Source: Petaurus breviceps papuanus (lineage: Eukaryota > Chordata > Mammalia > Diprotodontia > Petauridae). From it: a DNA stretch of 64,000 nt. The translations under genes were made by a program, and so were the position numbers. Under the pieces are notes generated by a model. The model was given only the letters and a program-made list of their open reading frames with translations, was not told where the DNA came from and did no database searches. Shown here piece by piece: positions 9,243 through 19,576 of the stretch. The stretch spans positions 18,942,147-19,006,146 of the forward strand of contig JAMXIF010001195.1 in assembly GCA_028583685.1 (NCBI GenBank), read 5' to 3'. Every line of letters starts with the position of its first letter. The first letter of the stretch is position 1.

Positions 9243-9985
9243 ATAAAAGTTTCCAAAGTGCTTTACAACTACTTCATTTTATCCTCACAACAAGCCTGGG
9301 AGGAAGGTACTATTTTATTATCCTAATTTTGCAGACGAGGAAAATTGAGTCAGAGAAAGACTAAATGTCTTGTCCAGGGTCATATAGCTTATAAGTATTT
9401 TCAACAGGCCATCGCCTCACAAGATTTATGTGAAAACCAGGTTCATTACAAGAGAAATGAACATGCATGTGGAACTCAAAAGGTTCTCAAAAGTTTGCAT
9501 TTTTACAATGGCAGTACAGGAAGGGACATGATGTGGCAGGGAAGGGGGAAAGCAAAGGTGGGAAAAAGATAAGACTATTCTCCATGGGGGGGGAGGAGTA
9601 AGGAAAGGGCAAAAGCTTATTCTTTCCCCTTGGTGACTGCTAGACTATGAAACTAGGAGGGTCTGCTTATTTGCAAAGGACCCCAGCAGCCCAAGCATTA
9701 TCCCAGCCTGGCAAAGACTGCTAGGCACCTGCCTTACCTCTCAAGGACACACAGAAAGTCCACCTTGGGGTGCAATAACAAATTATGTCAGCTCAGGGGA
9801 AGTTTTGTCCTTGACACATTCAGGGCCTCCTGTAAGCTATAGGGGCCAGTGTTTCTGGAAAATATGGCAATTCAAAAAAGACAAGTTCAGGGGACCCCTT
9901 AACAGTATCTAAGCTCAGGTTTGAACTCAGGACTTCTTGACTCCAGATCCAGGATTCTATCCACTATAGGATCTAGCTGCCTATG
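9243..9985 (-). repeat. MIR-class SINE, antisense, split by an inserted LTR-like element
   Basis: The 3' half (CATTTTATCCTCACAACAAG to GTCATATAGCTTATAAGTAT) runs 9243-9398. The head (CTAAGCTCAGGTTTGAACTC to ATCCACTATAGGATCTAGCT) resumes at 9909. Rejoined at GTAT, the SINE reads continuously. The 506 bp between are therefore an insertion. Confidence 0.8.
9399..9904 (-). mobile_element. Solo-LTR-like insertion (retroviral fossil) in a MIR
   Basis: A 506-bp insert is bounded by GTAT (9395-9398 and 9905-9908), a 4-bp duplication of the kind gammaretrovirus-like ERVs make. On the minus strand it begins TGTTAAGGGG, the usual LTR start. The promoter and polyadenylation signals are not clear. It is a degraded fossil with no internal genes. 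Confidence 0.5.
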
Positions 9986-10200
9986 ATAGCTAGCATTTAT
10001 AAATCCCTTCACATGTTAGCTCATTTGGCCCTCAAAACTACTGTATGCAGTAGGTGTTAGTATTATTCCCATTTTACAAATGAGTATACTAAGCCAGAAA
10101 AAAACTCAAGTGACTTGCACAAGGTCACATAGTTAATAAATGTCTGATACCAGAACTGAATTCAAATCTTCCTGACTTCATTGCTGAGACATCAGCTGTC
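9986..10200 (-). repeat. MIR-class SINE, antisense
   Basis: ATAGCTAGCATTTATAAATC, ATTATTCCCATTTTACAAAT, GACTTGCACAAGGTCACATA and TCAAATCTTCCTGACTTCAT are in antisense MIR order. Confidence 0.8.
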
Positions 10201-10209
10201 TCAGGAAAA

Positions 10210-10338
<129 letters not shown>

Positions 10339-10369
10339 TGGATTTGAAAGCTCCCTTTGATATTTATTC

Positions 10370-10505
10370 AGTAGACTATGGGAAATAACCCAATCGTTCT
10401 CATTTACAAATGAGGATAATAATTACCTCTAGCACCACAGAGTGCTATGACACAGAGTATCTAATGTATACAGAGTGATACACAAATGTCAGTTATCGTT
10501 TTTGA
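10370..10505 (+). repeat. MIR 3' fragment
   Basis: ATTTACAAATGAGGATAATA, CTCTAGCACCACAGAGTGCT and a GATACACAAATGTCAGTTAT-like end match the sense MIR 3' portion. Confidence 0.6.
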
Positions 10506-10985
10506 GGCCTTGTGATGTTATGCTTGTATTAAGGGCATAAAGATCTTTTCAAAGCTCTTCATTCTGTACTTCTCAACCTGAATCTTAGCATGTTTTCTGA
10601 ACAGTGAGACTTTAACCACGGATCATTAAAGAAATAGACACAACACATGAAAACTTTCATAATGTAAGTACTCAGTTTCGGTATAAGAATTTTAAATTGA
10701 AATTATATCTGTTTGGTGTGGACTTGTCTCAGTGTTTCCCTCTTGTTGGTGCTAAGTGAGATGGCAGGAGGATAAGTGCTAAAGACAACCTTGCCTGTGT
10801 CATAATCCTGTCCACAGCCCTGGTTGGGGCAGCCACAAGAAGGAAAAACATATGAATCTGTAAGAGAACAAGACCCACCGCCTGAATTTGTCCTTCATTA
10901 AATTGTCACTTTTTCAGGATATGTATCACTTTTTCTACTCCTTCACATATTATGATAACAGAGCACACTTTATTTTGGCCTTTAA
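10506..10985. other. No gene or repeat recognised
   Basis: Nothing nameable is visible. The stretch is moderately GC-balanced without a long frame. Confidence 0.4.
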
Positions 10986-10989
10986 GGCC

Positions 10990-11130
10990 AGGGGTTGAGA
11001 CAGCCCTTTGTTATTTTCTCTGTGATCTTGGACAAGTTATTGACTTCTCTGAGTCCCAGTTTTCCCATTTATAAAACAGATGCATATACTACCTACCTCA
11101 CGGGGCTTATGTGAGGATCAAATGTGACAC
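10990..11130 (+). repeat. MIR SINE, 3' two-thirds
   Basis: CTCTGTGATCTTGGACAAGT, CTCTGAGTCCCAGTTTTCCC and TACCTACCTCACGGGGCTTA are in sense MIR order. Confidence 0.8.
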
Positions 11131-11339
11131 ATACTCATAAATAGGAAGGGTCAACTTGGCTTTGTCCCACGGTGTGGATGTGGGTGGAGGATGGGCTTAA
11201 TGTCAGATGGAATAGACATAGTAGGGACTGCCCCAACAGATGCTCCTGAACCATTGTATCTAAGTTCTTGATACCTGAGAATAGGAAATTGGTCAAGCCC
11301 CAGTTCAGACTAAAGCAATACACAGAGGAGATTACAGAC

Positions 11340-12660
11340 CCCATATCCCTCTGACGATATTTTGGAAAAATGGATCAAATACTGTAACCAGGGCATTGAT
11401 GGATAATGGGTCAGAGGTCTCCCTCATTTATGGGAACCCAGACAAGTTCAAGCATGGAACTCCTATTACCATCACAGGACTGGGAGGGGCTGAAATATCA
11501 GATAGACAAGTGAAACTAAAGATGAAAATTGGACAATTACTTGAGAAAGAATACAGGGGGTGATTGTATCCTTTCCTGAATATGTCATTGGAACAGATAT
11601 ATTGAGAGACATGACCCTGAATTTGCCTGAGGGCAGATACCAATTTGCAGTAAGAAAGACAGGAATTAATAAAGTTTTAGTGGGAAAAATAAAAATGGAT
11701 GCAATCACTTTACCTGAATGTAGTGGCAAGCACCCTAGGATACCCAGGATGGCTGCTAACACAGGTTCCTAGATCTGCTTTTCTAAAGGAAAGCAACTCA
11801 AAATGGGTTAACAATCTTGCTTTAATCAAACACATGTAATTTACCTAGTTCAGGGGAAAACGGTCAGCACCCCAAACTTCAGAAAATACAGAGGTTGCAA
11901 GCAGCCAAAAATTACAGACAGAGAAATAGATCAGCAGACAGGCTTCCAGCTGTCTGACCATTACATCCATACCTACTCAGTTACCAGAGAGGCAAGCACC
12001 AACATCTGGGTTTTCAAAGCCGGGGGACTCAACAGCTGCTCAGTCTTGTCTGGTCAAATCACACAACTCTTCTCAAAGTGAGCCCCAAAGCACAACCTCA
12101 CATCAGGGTATATATAGCCTTCTCCTGGCTCAGAGAGCTTCACAACCCTCATGACCCACTGCCCAATCACAAAGCAACAAGGTGTGGGCATTCCTGAAAA
12201 ACAAGCCTCCTGCCACAGGCTCCAGGTGACCACAATCAGCCTATTAGGGGGAAGAGTATATTTTCAAATCAGGGAAGGTTCTCAGAGTCACTTTAGCCTA
12301 TCAAAGGGCCATGTCTGTGGTTACTAATTGGTCAGTTTTTCATGTAGATGCTCATGTGGCCCTCACCATGCCAGAACGTGAGTACAATGCACTTGCTGAT
12401 CGACTATCAAAAACTGCTACTCAACGTGTTGTCCCTACTCTGAAACCAACTGATGATCTGATACCAGCAAAATGGATCCATCAAATAGAAGGCTATTTAG
12501 GGTTCCAGGCCACACACCAGTGTGCACAAGATTAAGGTATTAGTATCTCACATTCATTTTTAAAACAGGTATCAGAGAAATGTCATATATGTCAATTGGA
12601 AAAGAAAAAAAACTTGTTTTTTGTATCTACCCTGGAAATACATATGTGTGTTCGGGTTTT
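11340..12660 (+). mobile_element. Endogenous retrovirus pol fossil (protease, then RNase H/integrase)
   Basis: This is a degraded retroviral pol remnant in sense orientation. The 5' part (about 11380-11730) resembles a retroviral aspartic protease, with IYGNPDKFKHGTPITITGL and YVIGTDILRDMTL-like sequence. The 3' part (about 12300-12640) resembles the end of RNase H (FHVDAHVALTMPE, NALADRLSK) and an integrase zinc-binding start. The reverse transcriptase region is not visible. Unrelated LTR-like sequence lies between the two parts. No LTR pair or gag or env was found. The fossil is old and clearly broken in several places. I cannot place it in a genus. Confidence 0.7.
11776..12290 (-). repeat. 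Possible antisense solo LTR inside the pol fossil
   Basis: About 510 bp between the protease-like and RNase H-like parts has no pol similarity. On the minus strand it shows a TATA-like GGCTATATATACCC (near 12105) and a downstream ATTAAA (near 11820), as in an LTR. I could not identify a clean target-site duplication, so this is tentative. Confidence 0.35.
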
Positions 12661-12664
12661 GCAT

Positions 12665-13790
12665 TGGTGTAACAAATAGTAAACTAGTGTTTGATAAACC
12701 CAAAGATAACCCCCCACCAGCTATTAGGGAAATAACTCACTGTTGGACAAAAACTGTTGGGAAAACTGGAAAACAATCTGACAGAAACTAAGTATAGGTC
12801 ATCATCTCACTTTATATCCAGGTAAGCTTCAAATAGGTATACAAGTTAAACATAATGAGTGATGATATGAATAAATTAGCAGACTATAGAAGAAATTACC
12901 TGTCAGACCAATGGATTGGAGAAGTCCATGAACTAACAAAAAATAATGAGGCTCAAAGGAGGTAAAATGGATAATTTTGATTGAAAAGGTGTTTCAGGAA
13001 CAAACCAATACAGCTAAAATTAGAAGAGAAGAAAAAATTGGGAAGAAAAATATCTTTTAGCAAATTTCTCTAATAACATTTTTAAATTTCTAAGTTATGC
13101 AGGAAACCAAGTCAAAAAATTCATAAGAATAAGAGTTATTCCCTAAATGATAACTGATCAAAGCATTTGAATAAGTAGTTTTCAGAGGAAGAAATCTGAA
13201 CTAGCAATAATCACTTGAAAAATGCTCTAAATTTCTAATAACTAGATAAATGAAAATTGAAACAACTTTTAGGTACCATTTCACACCCAAGTTAGCTAAC
13301 TTGACAAAAAATAAAACCAACAAATGTTGGAGGAGCTCCTGGAAAACAGGGGCTTTAATACATTGTAGGTAGAGCTATAAACTGCTCCAGCCATTCTGGA
13401 AAGCAATTTGGAAATATTCCTCCAAAACTATTAAACTCTATATTGACCCAGATATGGCTATTATGGCTATACTCTAAAGCAATAAGAAAAAAGGAAAAGA
13501 ATCTGTATGGACAAAAATTCTTTACAGTAGCTTTTTGTAGCAGCAAAGAATTGGAAACTTGGTAGATGTCCATCCATGGGGAAATATGAACAATAATGGC
13601 ATATGAATGCGATGTAATAGTATTGTGCTACAAGAAATTTTGAAGGTATGGTCTCATAAAAACATGGGATAATTTGTAGGAACTGATCCAAAGCAAATTA
13701 AGCAGAACTATAAGAACAATTTACATACTAAAAACAATATTGTAAGACAATAAATTCTGAAGGTCTTAAATCAAAGTTGTTAAAAATTGC
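12665..13790 (+). mobile_element. Old L1 fragment (ORF2 C-terminal part and 3' end)
   Basis: GTTTGATAAACCCAAAGATA, GACAAAAACTGTTGGGAAAA, TTTCAGAGGAAGAAATCTGA and ATTGTGCTACAAGAAATTTT run parallel to L1-a 3590-4600. The fragment is colinear but much more diverged, with many stops. It is therefore an older insertion. Confidence 0.85.
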
Positions 13791-13799
13791 CATTAGAAA

Positions 13800-13865
13800 A
13801 AAGGATGAGGGCAGGTAGGTGATGAGGTGGGTAGAACACTGGAGCTGGAGTCAGGAGGACCTGAC
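13800..13865 (+). repeat. Truncated WSINE-type SINE head
   Basis: GGGCAGGTAGGTGATGAGGT and GGAGCTGGAGTCAGGAGGAC match only the first 65 bp of the SINE. Confidence 0.6.
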
Positions 13866-14019
13866 AGAAAATGAAAATAAAGAGAAAAAAAGGATGACAA
13901 TGAGAAAGCTTTTTACAATAACTTCAATCTTATTCAAACAAAATATAGATTCCCCTCAAAAAAGGAGTTGGGAATTTACCCTAAATACTGCAATTTATTT
14001 TAAAAAGTTTAATATATTT

Positions 14020-14180
14020 TAGATTTAGAGGTAGAAGTTATCTTAGAAGTCATTTAGTCCAACCCCCATATTCCATAAATAAGGAAACTGAGATACCAAG
14101 AGGCAAGGATTAGTAAACTTGAGTCTTTTGACCCCAGATCTAGCATTCTTTTCACTATACTATGGTGTCTCCTGAAAAAA
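14020..14180 (-). repeat. MIR-class SINE with CR1-like tail, antisense
   Basis: CATTTAGTCCAACCCCCATA, AAATAAGGAAACTGAGATAC and GACCCCAGATCTAGCATTCT match the antisense order of this relic family. Confidence 0.65.
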
Positions 14181-14407
14181 AGATGCCGCATTGTGGGCTC
14201 AAAAGAATCCAGAAACCACCTTAACCAATGAGTAATCTCCATGCCAAGTAGAAACAGAGAGCAGCTAATAACAACATGAGATTAGATTATAAACACTTTC
14301 GTAGAACCCTATGGAGAAAGATGGCAGGAATTTTGAGTAACATCTCTTCAAATGAGGAAAAGGAACAGCGTTGTTAAAGTCAGTTTACAGAAAGTTTGTC
14401 ATGAGAT

Positions 14408-14635
14408 CTAACTTTGTTATTTAATCATTTGTGTCCAACTCTTCATGACCCCAAGTGGCTTGCCATTTCCTTCTCCAGCTCATTCTACAGAAGAAGAAAC
14501 TGAGGCAAACAGGGTTAAATGACTTGCCCTGGGTCACAAGTCAATAAGTTATCTGAGGCCAGATTTGAACTCATGAAGATGAGTTTTCCTGATTCCAGAC
14601 CCAGTGCTCTATCCACCATGCCACCTAGATGCCCA
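14408..14635 (-). repeat. MAR1-type CORE-SINE, antisense, near full length
   Basis: TGTGTCCAACTCTTCATGAC, TTGCCATTTCCTTCTCCAGC, AACTGAGGCAAACAGGGTTA, GGCCAGATTTGAACTCATGA and TCTATCCACCATGCCACCTA are in order. Confidence 0.88.
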
Positions 14636-14639
14636 AGAT

Positions 14640-15205
14640 CCAACTACATTCCATCATATGAAGAGCATTTATAGATTAATCTGAAAGGAGAATATAACAG
14701 GCTTATCATAATTTCTTTAATAGTTCCTTTAACTGGTTTCTTTTACTTTTTTTCTTTTAAATTGACACACTGGACCAATAATTACTTTCTGATAAAAATC
14801 TAAACAACTCTTCCTACAAAATACATTCTTTGAAAATGGTTAATCAAAATCTTCTGCCAGCGTGATTTAATCGATATTATATTACTTTTCACAACTGTGG
14901 TCTAATAAGTATTAATAGAAAGGATGAATATGAGCTTTAATTGTAACATGCCATACCAAGATTGTTCCTTCTATTTGTCTTCATTTCTATTACATTTTAT
15001 CCTTGTCTTTTTAAATTACTGTATAAATTGTTATTTCCCCCTGATTTCTTATTATCATCTAGTCTGTATTTCTTTTATACTCTCCACAAGAATAGTATAT
15101 GATACTGGAGTTAAAGTTTTGCTAATTATCTAAGGAAACTATATCTACAACAATCCCCTCATTTACTAGTTTAGTAAGCCTGTCAAAAAAGGAAATGAGG
15201 TTAGT
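14640..15205. other. AT-rich stretch, nothing recognised
   Basis: The stretch is AT-rich and without an identifiable element. A 69-codon frame at 14924 has no coding features I recognise. Confidence 0.4.
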
Positions 15206-15223
15206 ATGATAATACCTTTTCTT

Positions 15224-15383
15224 TTTTTTTTTTTTTAAAGAAATCGGGGTTAAGTAACTTGCTCAAGGTTACACGACCAGGTGTTTCTGGGTGGGTGCTA
15301 AGTGTCTGAGCCCGGGATTCGATCTCCAGGTCTTCTCAACACTGGAGCCGGTGCTCTTACTCGCTGTGCTACCTGGCCGCCCC
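15224..15383 (-). mobile_element. WSINE-type SINE, antisense, perfect 16-bp TSD
   Basis: The element runs from a T-rich tail through AACTTGCTCAAGGTTACACG to CGCTGTGCTACCTGGCCGCC. GATAATACCTTTTCTT is repeated exactly at 15208-15223 and 15384-15399. The perfect duplication suggests a comparatively young insertion. The T-rich site fits L1-type endonuclease priming. Confidence 0.92.
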
Positions 15384-15539
15384 GATAATACCTTTTCTTG
15401 ATGAAATCATGTTAACTCTTTGTAATGAACATTTCCCTTTCTAAACATTCACAAACTCATTTCCTTAATGATTTGTCCTAGAATTTTCCAGGATTCAAAG
15501 TTAAGCTTCCTGGCCAATAGTTTGAGACTGTCCCAGAGG

Positions 15540-15720
15540 GTACACACACATGTATATTATGCTTGCATGTGTATAAATATATGTTATACATGCCATATGA
15601 TTTGTATGTACATATGTGCTCTTTAAAAGAGCATATATATATATTGTACATATACAGAAAGAATATATAGTTTTGAAAGAATATATGTACCTTTATATAT
15701 GTATATATACTGTTTAGAAA
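15540..15720. repeat. TA/TG-rich simple sequence
   Basis: The stretch has mixed TATATA, ACACAC and ATGTATA tracts without unique sequence. It continues patchily to about 15900. Confidence 0.8.
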
Positions 15721-15724
15721 GTAT

Positions 15725-15835
15725 ATATATTAACACAGTACCTGGCACATAATTAATCATAATAAACTTGCCTAGCATTAATAAGAATGTCATATCAGCT
15801 ATCTTTAATAAATGTTTATTGATTGACTGATATAT
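15725..15835 (+). repeat. L2 3' tail interrupted by a 53-bp insert
   Basis: ACACAGTACCTGGCACAT is followed by 53 bp foreign to L2. Then TTAATAAATGTTTATTGATT resumes the normal L2 terminus. The insert (15752-15804) is an inverted copy of 17316-17368. Confidence 0.7.
15752..15804. repeat. Inverted repeat arm A (partner 17316-17368)
   Basis: 53 bp match the reverse complement of 17316-17368 with two mismatches. The core is ACTTGCCTAGCATTAATAAG. The arms lie about 1.5 kb apart. Arm A sits inside an L2 tail, so arm A is probably the copy and 17316-17368 the source. Confidence 0.9.
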
Positions 15836-15939
15836 ATGTAGAGGGCATAGATGATATATACACACACAGTGTGTATATATAAGCATATCTGTACTGTTCT
15901 AAACATGTGGTTATGTAAATAGACATATGCAGCTAACAT

Positions 15940-16085
15940 ATAGTAACATTTACATAGTGCTTACTACATACCATGCACTGCACTAAGTACTTTATAATTA
16001 GGAGATAATATATCTCTGGGAGGTAGGTGCTATTATATCACCATTTTACACATGAAGAAACAAGAAAACTAACAAATAAGGGGGA
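15940..16085 (-). repeat. MIR-class SINE, antisense
   Basis: AGTAACATTTACATAGTGCT, TCTGGGAGGTAGGTGCTATT and CCATTTTACACATGAAGAAA are in antisense MIR order. Confidence 0.75.
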
Positions 16086-16166
16086 TGTTGCAGATATAGC
16101 TTGCCGAAATTTTAGCAAAACTTTTGACAAAAGAAAGGGGAGATAATGGAGAGATGTATGCTCAAA

Positions 16167-16615
16167 CAGGACTTCTTAAACTTTTCCCACTCCTGGTCCC
16201 TTTTGCATTTCAGCAGTGCTCCTTGGCATTGCATGGCATGTGGGCATGTGCAGTGCAAAGTGCACATGCTTTGTGTTCATAACAAAGGCTTCAGTGAAGT
16301 TGCCCAATGTCAGAAACACCTTGGATTCACTATACGTTTGATTTTTAACTAAATTTTAGTCATTGTGTGTTCAGAAAGCTTTTACTATTGCCATTTTTTT
16401 TCTTTTTGGAGGGGGGGGGGGAAGTAGGACAATTAGGGTTAAGTGGCTTGCCCAAGGTCACATGGCTAGTTTTTGTGCTGAGTATCTGAGGTCAAATTTG
16501 AACTCAGGTCCTCCTGATTCCAGGGCCGGTGCTCTGTTTACTGTGCCACCTAGCTGCCCCTGTTGCCAAATTTTTCAAAACCCCATGAGGCTGTGACACA
16601 GTTTAAGAAGAACAT
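16167..16615. mobile_element. hAT-like non-autonomous element, split by a SINE
   Basis: The left end CAGGACTTCTTAAACTTTTC and right end GACACAGTTTAAGAAGAACA form imperfect terminal inverted repeats of hAT type. There is no transposase. It lies within the CR1/L3 relic and contains a SINE at 16394-16562. Three layers of insertion are therefore visible. I see no 8-bp duplication. Confidence 0.45.
16394..16562 (-). mobile_element. WSINE-type SINE, antisense
   Basis: A T-rich and G-rich tail is followed by AAGTGGCTTGCCCAAGGTCA, TTGAACTCAGGTCCTCCTGA and TGTGCCACCTAGCTGCCCC. A short TTGCCA repeat at 16388 and 16563 is a possible duplication. Confidence 0.85.
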
Positions 16616-17034
16616 TGATAACCTAGAGAGTGACAACCGTGCTAGTGAAGGGTCTTCAATGTGTACCATGTGAAGTTTGATTGAAGGAAATGTGCATGGA
16701 TACCCTGCAGAAGAGAACATTCAGGAATGTTCGAGCTCTCTTCAAGTATTTGAGGAGCTGTTACATGGAGGGGATTAGACTTGCTGTTTGGCCTCAGAGG
16801 GCAGAATCAGGAACAATGGACAGGATTTTCAAAGAGAGAAATTCAGGAAAACTTCCTAACATTTAATGCTGTACTTAAGTAGAATTGGCTACCTGGTCCA
16901 TTGGCCTTCCTGGGGGATTTTCAAGTAGAGATCCAACAGTTTGTGAGCTTTCAGAGGAAAGCGGGACGATAGCATCACGTGGAAAGGAAACAGCAAGTCT
17001 ATGCCTTCAGTAAATGAGGAAATCATCACCTTCT

Positions 17035-17190
17035 TCCAATGTACAATCTTAGAGAGTTTCCTAGAGAACTTAGAGATTAAGTGACTTGCCCAGGGTCACA
17101 AAGCTAGTATCTATCACAAGTTGGACTTGAACCCAGTCTTCCTGGTTCCAAGGGCAACTCTCTAGCTGCTATTCAAAACTGCCTCTATAG
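17035..17190 (-). repeat. MIR-like marsupial SINE (LEAGAGAG-type head), antisense
   Basis: ATCTTAGAGAGTTTCCTAGA, AAGTGACTTGCCCAGGGTCA and GGACTTGAACCCAGTCTTCC match a SINE relic family also present at 28955-29040 and 51180-51285. Confidence 0.6.
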
Positions 17191-17315
17191 TGATGTGGAT
17201 AATACCTTAAATGTATACAACACTGCTATTTTTAAAGTGCTCTGATATTCCTTATCTGATTTTGTCTAGCAACGATGTGGTTAAACTTAATATTGTCTTG
17301 CTGTTAAGTTGAATG

Positions 17316-17368
17316 AGATAGCTGCTATGACATTCTTATTAATGCTAGGCAAGTTGATTATGATTAAT
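17316..17368. repeat. Inverted repeat arm B (partner 15752-15804)
   Basis: This is the reverse complement of 15752-15804, 51 of 53 bases identical. The flanks here do not look like an interrupted known repeat. That makes this the likelier donor. Confidence 0.9.
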
Positions 17369-17890
17369 GCTTTAGGAGAAACACCCAGGGAATGAACAAT
17401 GATGGGCTAATTAACTTTAAGAATGAAGATCTATTACTTGCTGTGTGAGCAATGGGACAAAGATTTACTTAAGAATAACAAACGAGTGTCCTATTCTTCC
17501 ATCTCTTATGTAGTGTAGAACTAAATGTAACTTTTTAGATGAAAAAAGGAATAAGGGAGGAAAAGTGATGGCAGACTAGTGTGGAATCCAGCCTTAGCTC
17601 CCCAGACACCCACTCAACCATGAAAAAAGTATATGTGGATTAAAAATGAGTTAGAACAGATGTTCTCTACGTTGAAAATTGGGAGGCTGATAACAAGGAT
17701 GCATAGCAGTAAAGACACCGTCTGAAAGGGAACAATTCTCAGTGTGGTGAGGGAGTAAAGGAAATCTAGACATCTGGCAAAACAAACAGAAGAAAGGAAG
17801 TCTATGATAAAAAAGTACACCATGGAAGGGAGGGGGCAAACATTATAGACTGCAACATGTCGCAGGTCTTCCCCTGGACCAGAAGTTATT
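17369..17890. other. No gene recognised
   Basis: A 96-codon minus-strand frame (17614-17904) and a shorter overlapping one show no domain I recognise. They read as chance frames. Confidence 0.4.
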
Positions 17891-17894
17891 AGCC

Positions 17895-18060
17895 TTAAGT
17901 CCATAAACCCTTCTTAGGGCTCTGGAGAGATTCCAGGGGCTCCATGAATTTAGATCAGGAAAAAAAATGTTTTGTTTCATTTTTTAATTTTCAGTATCCT
18001 TTGGTTTCCTTTCTAATCCTTTGTACTTGATTTCAAGGCTAGAGCATCTTAATTTATGTC
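17895..18060. repeat. hAT-like MITE relic
   Basis: GAGATTCCAGGGGCTCCATG followed by TTCAGTATCCTTTGGTTTCC and TAATCCTTTGTACTTGATTT resembles the interior of the 8011-8375 element. No clear ends are visible. Confidence 0.4.
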
Positions 18061-18123
18061 TGTGGTAGGATCAATCAATTAACAAGCATTAAAAAAACAA
18101 AAAAAAAACTTGTGTGTCAGGCA

Positions 18124-18210
18124 TTGTGGTTACCTCCAAACACAAAGCACTGATGCTTCCCTAGCAAAGCTAGCAAGGGTAGCACCCTGTTAGGGGTGGC
18201 CTTTTATAAT
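18124..18210. repeat. Inverted repeat arm (partner 19490-19576), 87 bp
   Basis: This segment matches the reverse complement of 19490-19576 at about 79 of 87 positions without gaps. It includes an identical run through AGCAAAGCTAGCAAGGGTAG. Weaker similarity extends outward for about 10 bp. The 1.28 kb between the arms shows only a MIR and no transposase. Confidence 0.9.
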
Positions 18211-18880
18211 ATTCTATTGATTGCAGACACAAGAAAAAGCAAAAATAGTCACTTTTCTCAATGTTATTGCATTCTAAGCAACCAGAATTGTACGGCTCTC
18301 ATCCATAGCAACAGCCCTCCACTGGCCACTCAGAATGGTATTGTCTTGTCGGTGAGCCCAATTCTGGTGACCAGTTTGTTTCGCCATTGCAACACCTTGG
18401 TCTCATCTTGGCCTCAGCCATGGCACCTGTACAGAACCAATCCCACATCTTTCTTTACCACTTAGCACCTTAGTTACAGTGACAACAGTCAAAAGCAGCA
18501 AGTGGCTACCCATGGCCTGCCCACCAGTGTCTCTCTCTGTTTCTGCTTCTCTGTTCTTTGCCACATGGAAGGAATGAGTGGAAAAGAATGGAATGGTGGA
18601 CTTGCTTTTGAAAAGAGAAGATACTATACTAGAATTTCTTTACAAATGCAAAGCCAGAAGCTAGTCAAAAGCTGGAGGGGCCACCTTCCACATCAACACA
18701 CAAAAAACTCACCCCCCATCTCCAAATCTCTCACAAGGAAAACTGACTATTTCCCAACCTCCCTACTCTCAATGTACCGCTGACTCAGTTTCTCCTCAAG
18801 CCCTTAGGTCTCCTCTTACTCCTACAAAGATGAAATTATTATTATCATTAATAATAACAGTAGAAGTAGCAGCAACAGTA
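18211..18880. other. Unidentified sequence between inverted repeats
   Basis: Frames of 89 and 93 codons (18196-18465, 18502-18783) show no recognisable domain. An ATT/AAT-rich patch occurs at 18834-18890. Confidence 0.4.
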
Positions 18881-18884
18881 GTAC

Positions 18885-19115
18885 TAGTATTTATATCACT
18901 GTAAGTTTCGCAAGGCACTTTACCAATGTCATCTCATTTTATACTCTCAACAACTCTGGGAGTTAGGTGCTATTATTGTCTTCATTTTACAGATGAGAAA
19001 ATCAAGATAGATGGGGGTTAAGTGATTTGCCCAGGGTCACACAGCCTGAAAGTTCCTGAAGCTGGATCTGAAATCAGGTCTTCCTGACTCCAGGTCTAGC
19101 ACTCTATCTACTGAA
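18885..19115 (-). repeat. MIR-class SINE, antisense, near full length
   Basis: AAGGCACTTTACCAATGTCA, GGGAGTTAGGTGCTATTATT, TTGCCCAGGGTCACACAGCC and CAGGTCTTCCTGACTCCAGG are in antisense order. Confidence 0.85.
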
Positions 19116-19489
19116 GCTGAAATACACTGTAAACTCTGTTAGGTTGTGGAGAGAACGTTCAGATGAAAAGAATACTCAGTGATGCTAAATAGAAAAAAAT
19201 CTAAGAGGGATAAGGAGGAAAGGCCAATGGGTCTGAAAAGTAGGAAATCGTGGGTGATTGTGAAGATCATGGTGGGGAAAGAATCCAGACTGATAAAGGT
19301 TGAAGAGAGAGTTGATAGTGAGGAAAGCAACAGAGCAGGTTCTTAACTATTTCTGGAGATTTGGCAGTGAAAGAAAGAAAATCTAGAAATAAAGGGGTCA
19401 TATTTTCATTTATTATTTGTCTTGTAAATCTATTTTATTCAACACTATCTTTTGGTGTGACCTGATATATTTTCAGAGGTCAATGGGAA

Positions 19490-19576
19490 ATTATAAAAGG
19501 CCACCCTTAACAGGGTGCTACCCTTGCTAGCTTTGCTACGGAAACATCAGTGTTTTGTGTTTTGAGGAAGCCACAG
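19490..19576. repeat. Inverted repeat arm (partner 18124-18210)
   Basis: This is the second 87-bp arm described at 18124-18210, about 91% identical in inverted orientation. Confidence 0.9.

Larger units (their letters stand above)
16088..16940 (+). mobile_element. CR1/L3-type LINE relic, split by a hAT-like element
   Basis: GATATAGCTTGCCGAAATTT and CAAAACTTTTGACAAAAG (16090-16137) correspond to an RT block resembling FSKAFDK. After the interruption, CTCTTCAAGTATTTGAGGAG, GAGGGGATTAGACTTGCTGT and GGAAAACTTCCTAACATTTA (16680-16870) match the conserved 3' region of CR1/L3 LINEs. It is ancient and truncated. Confidence 0.6.
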
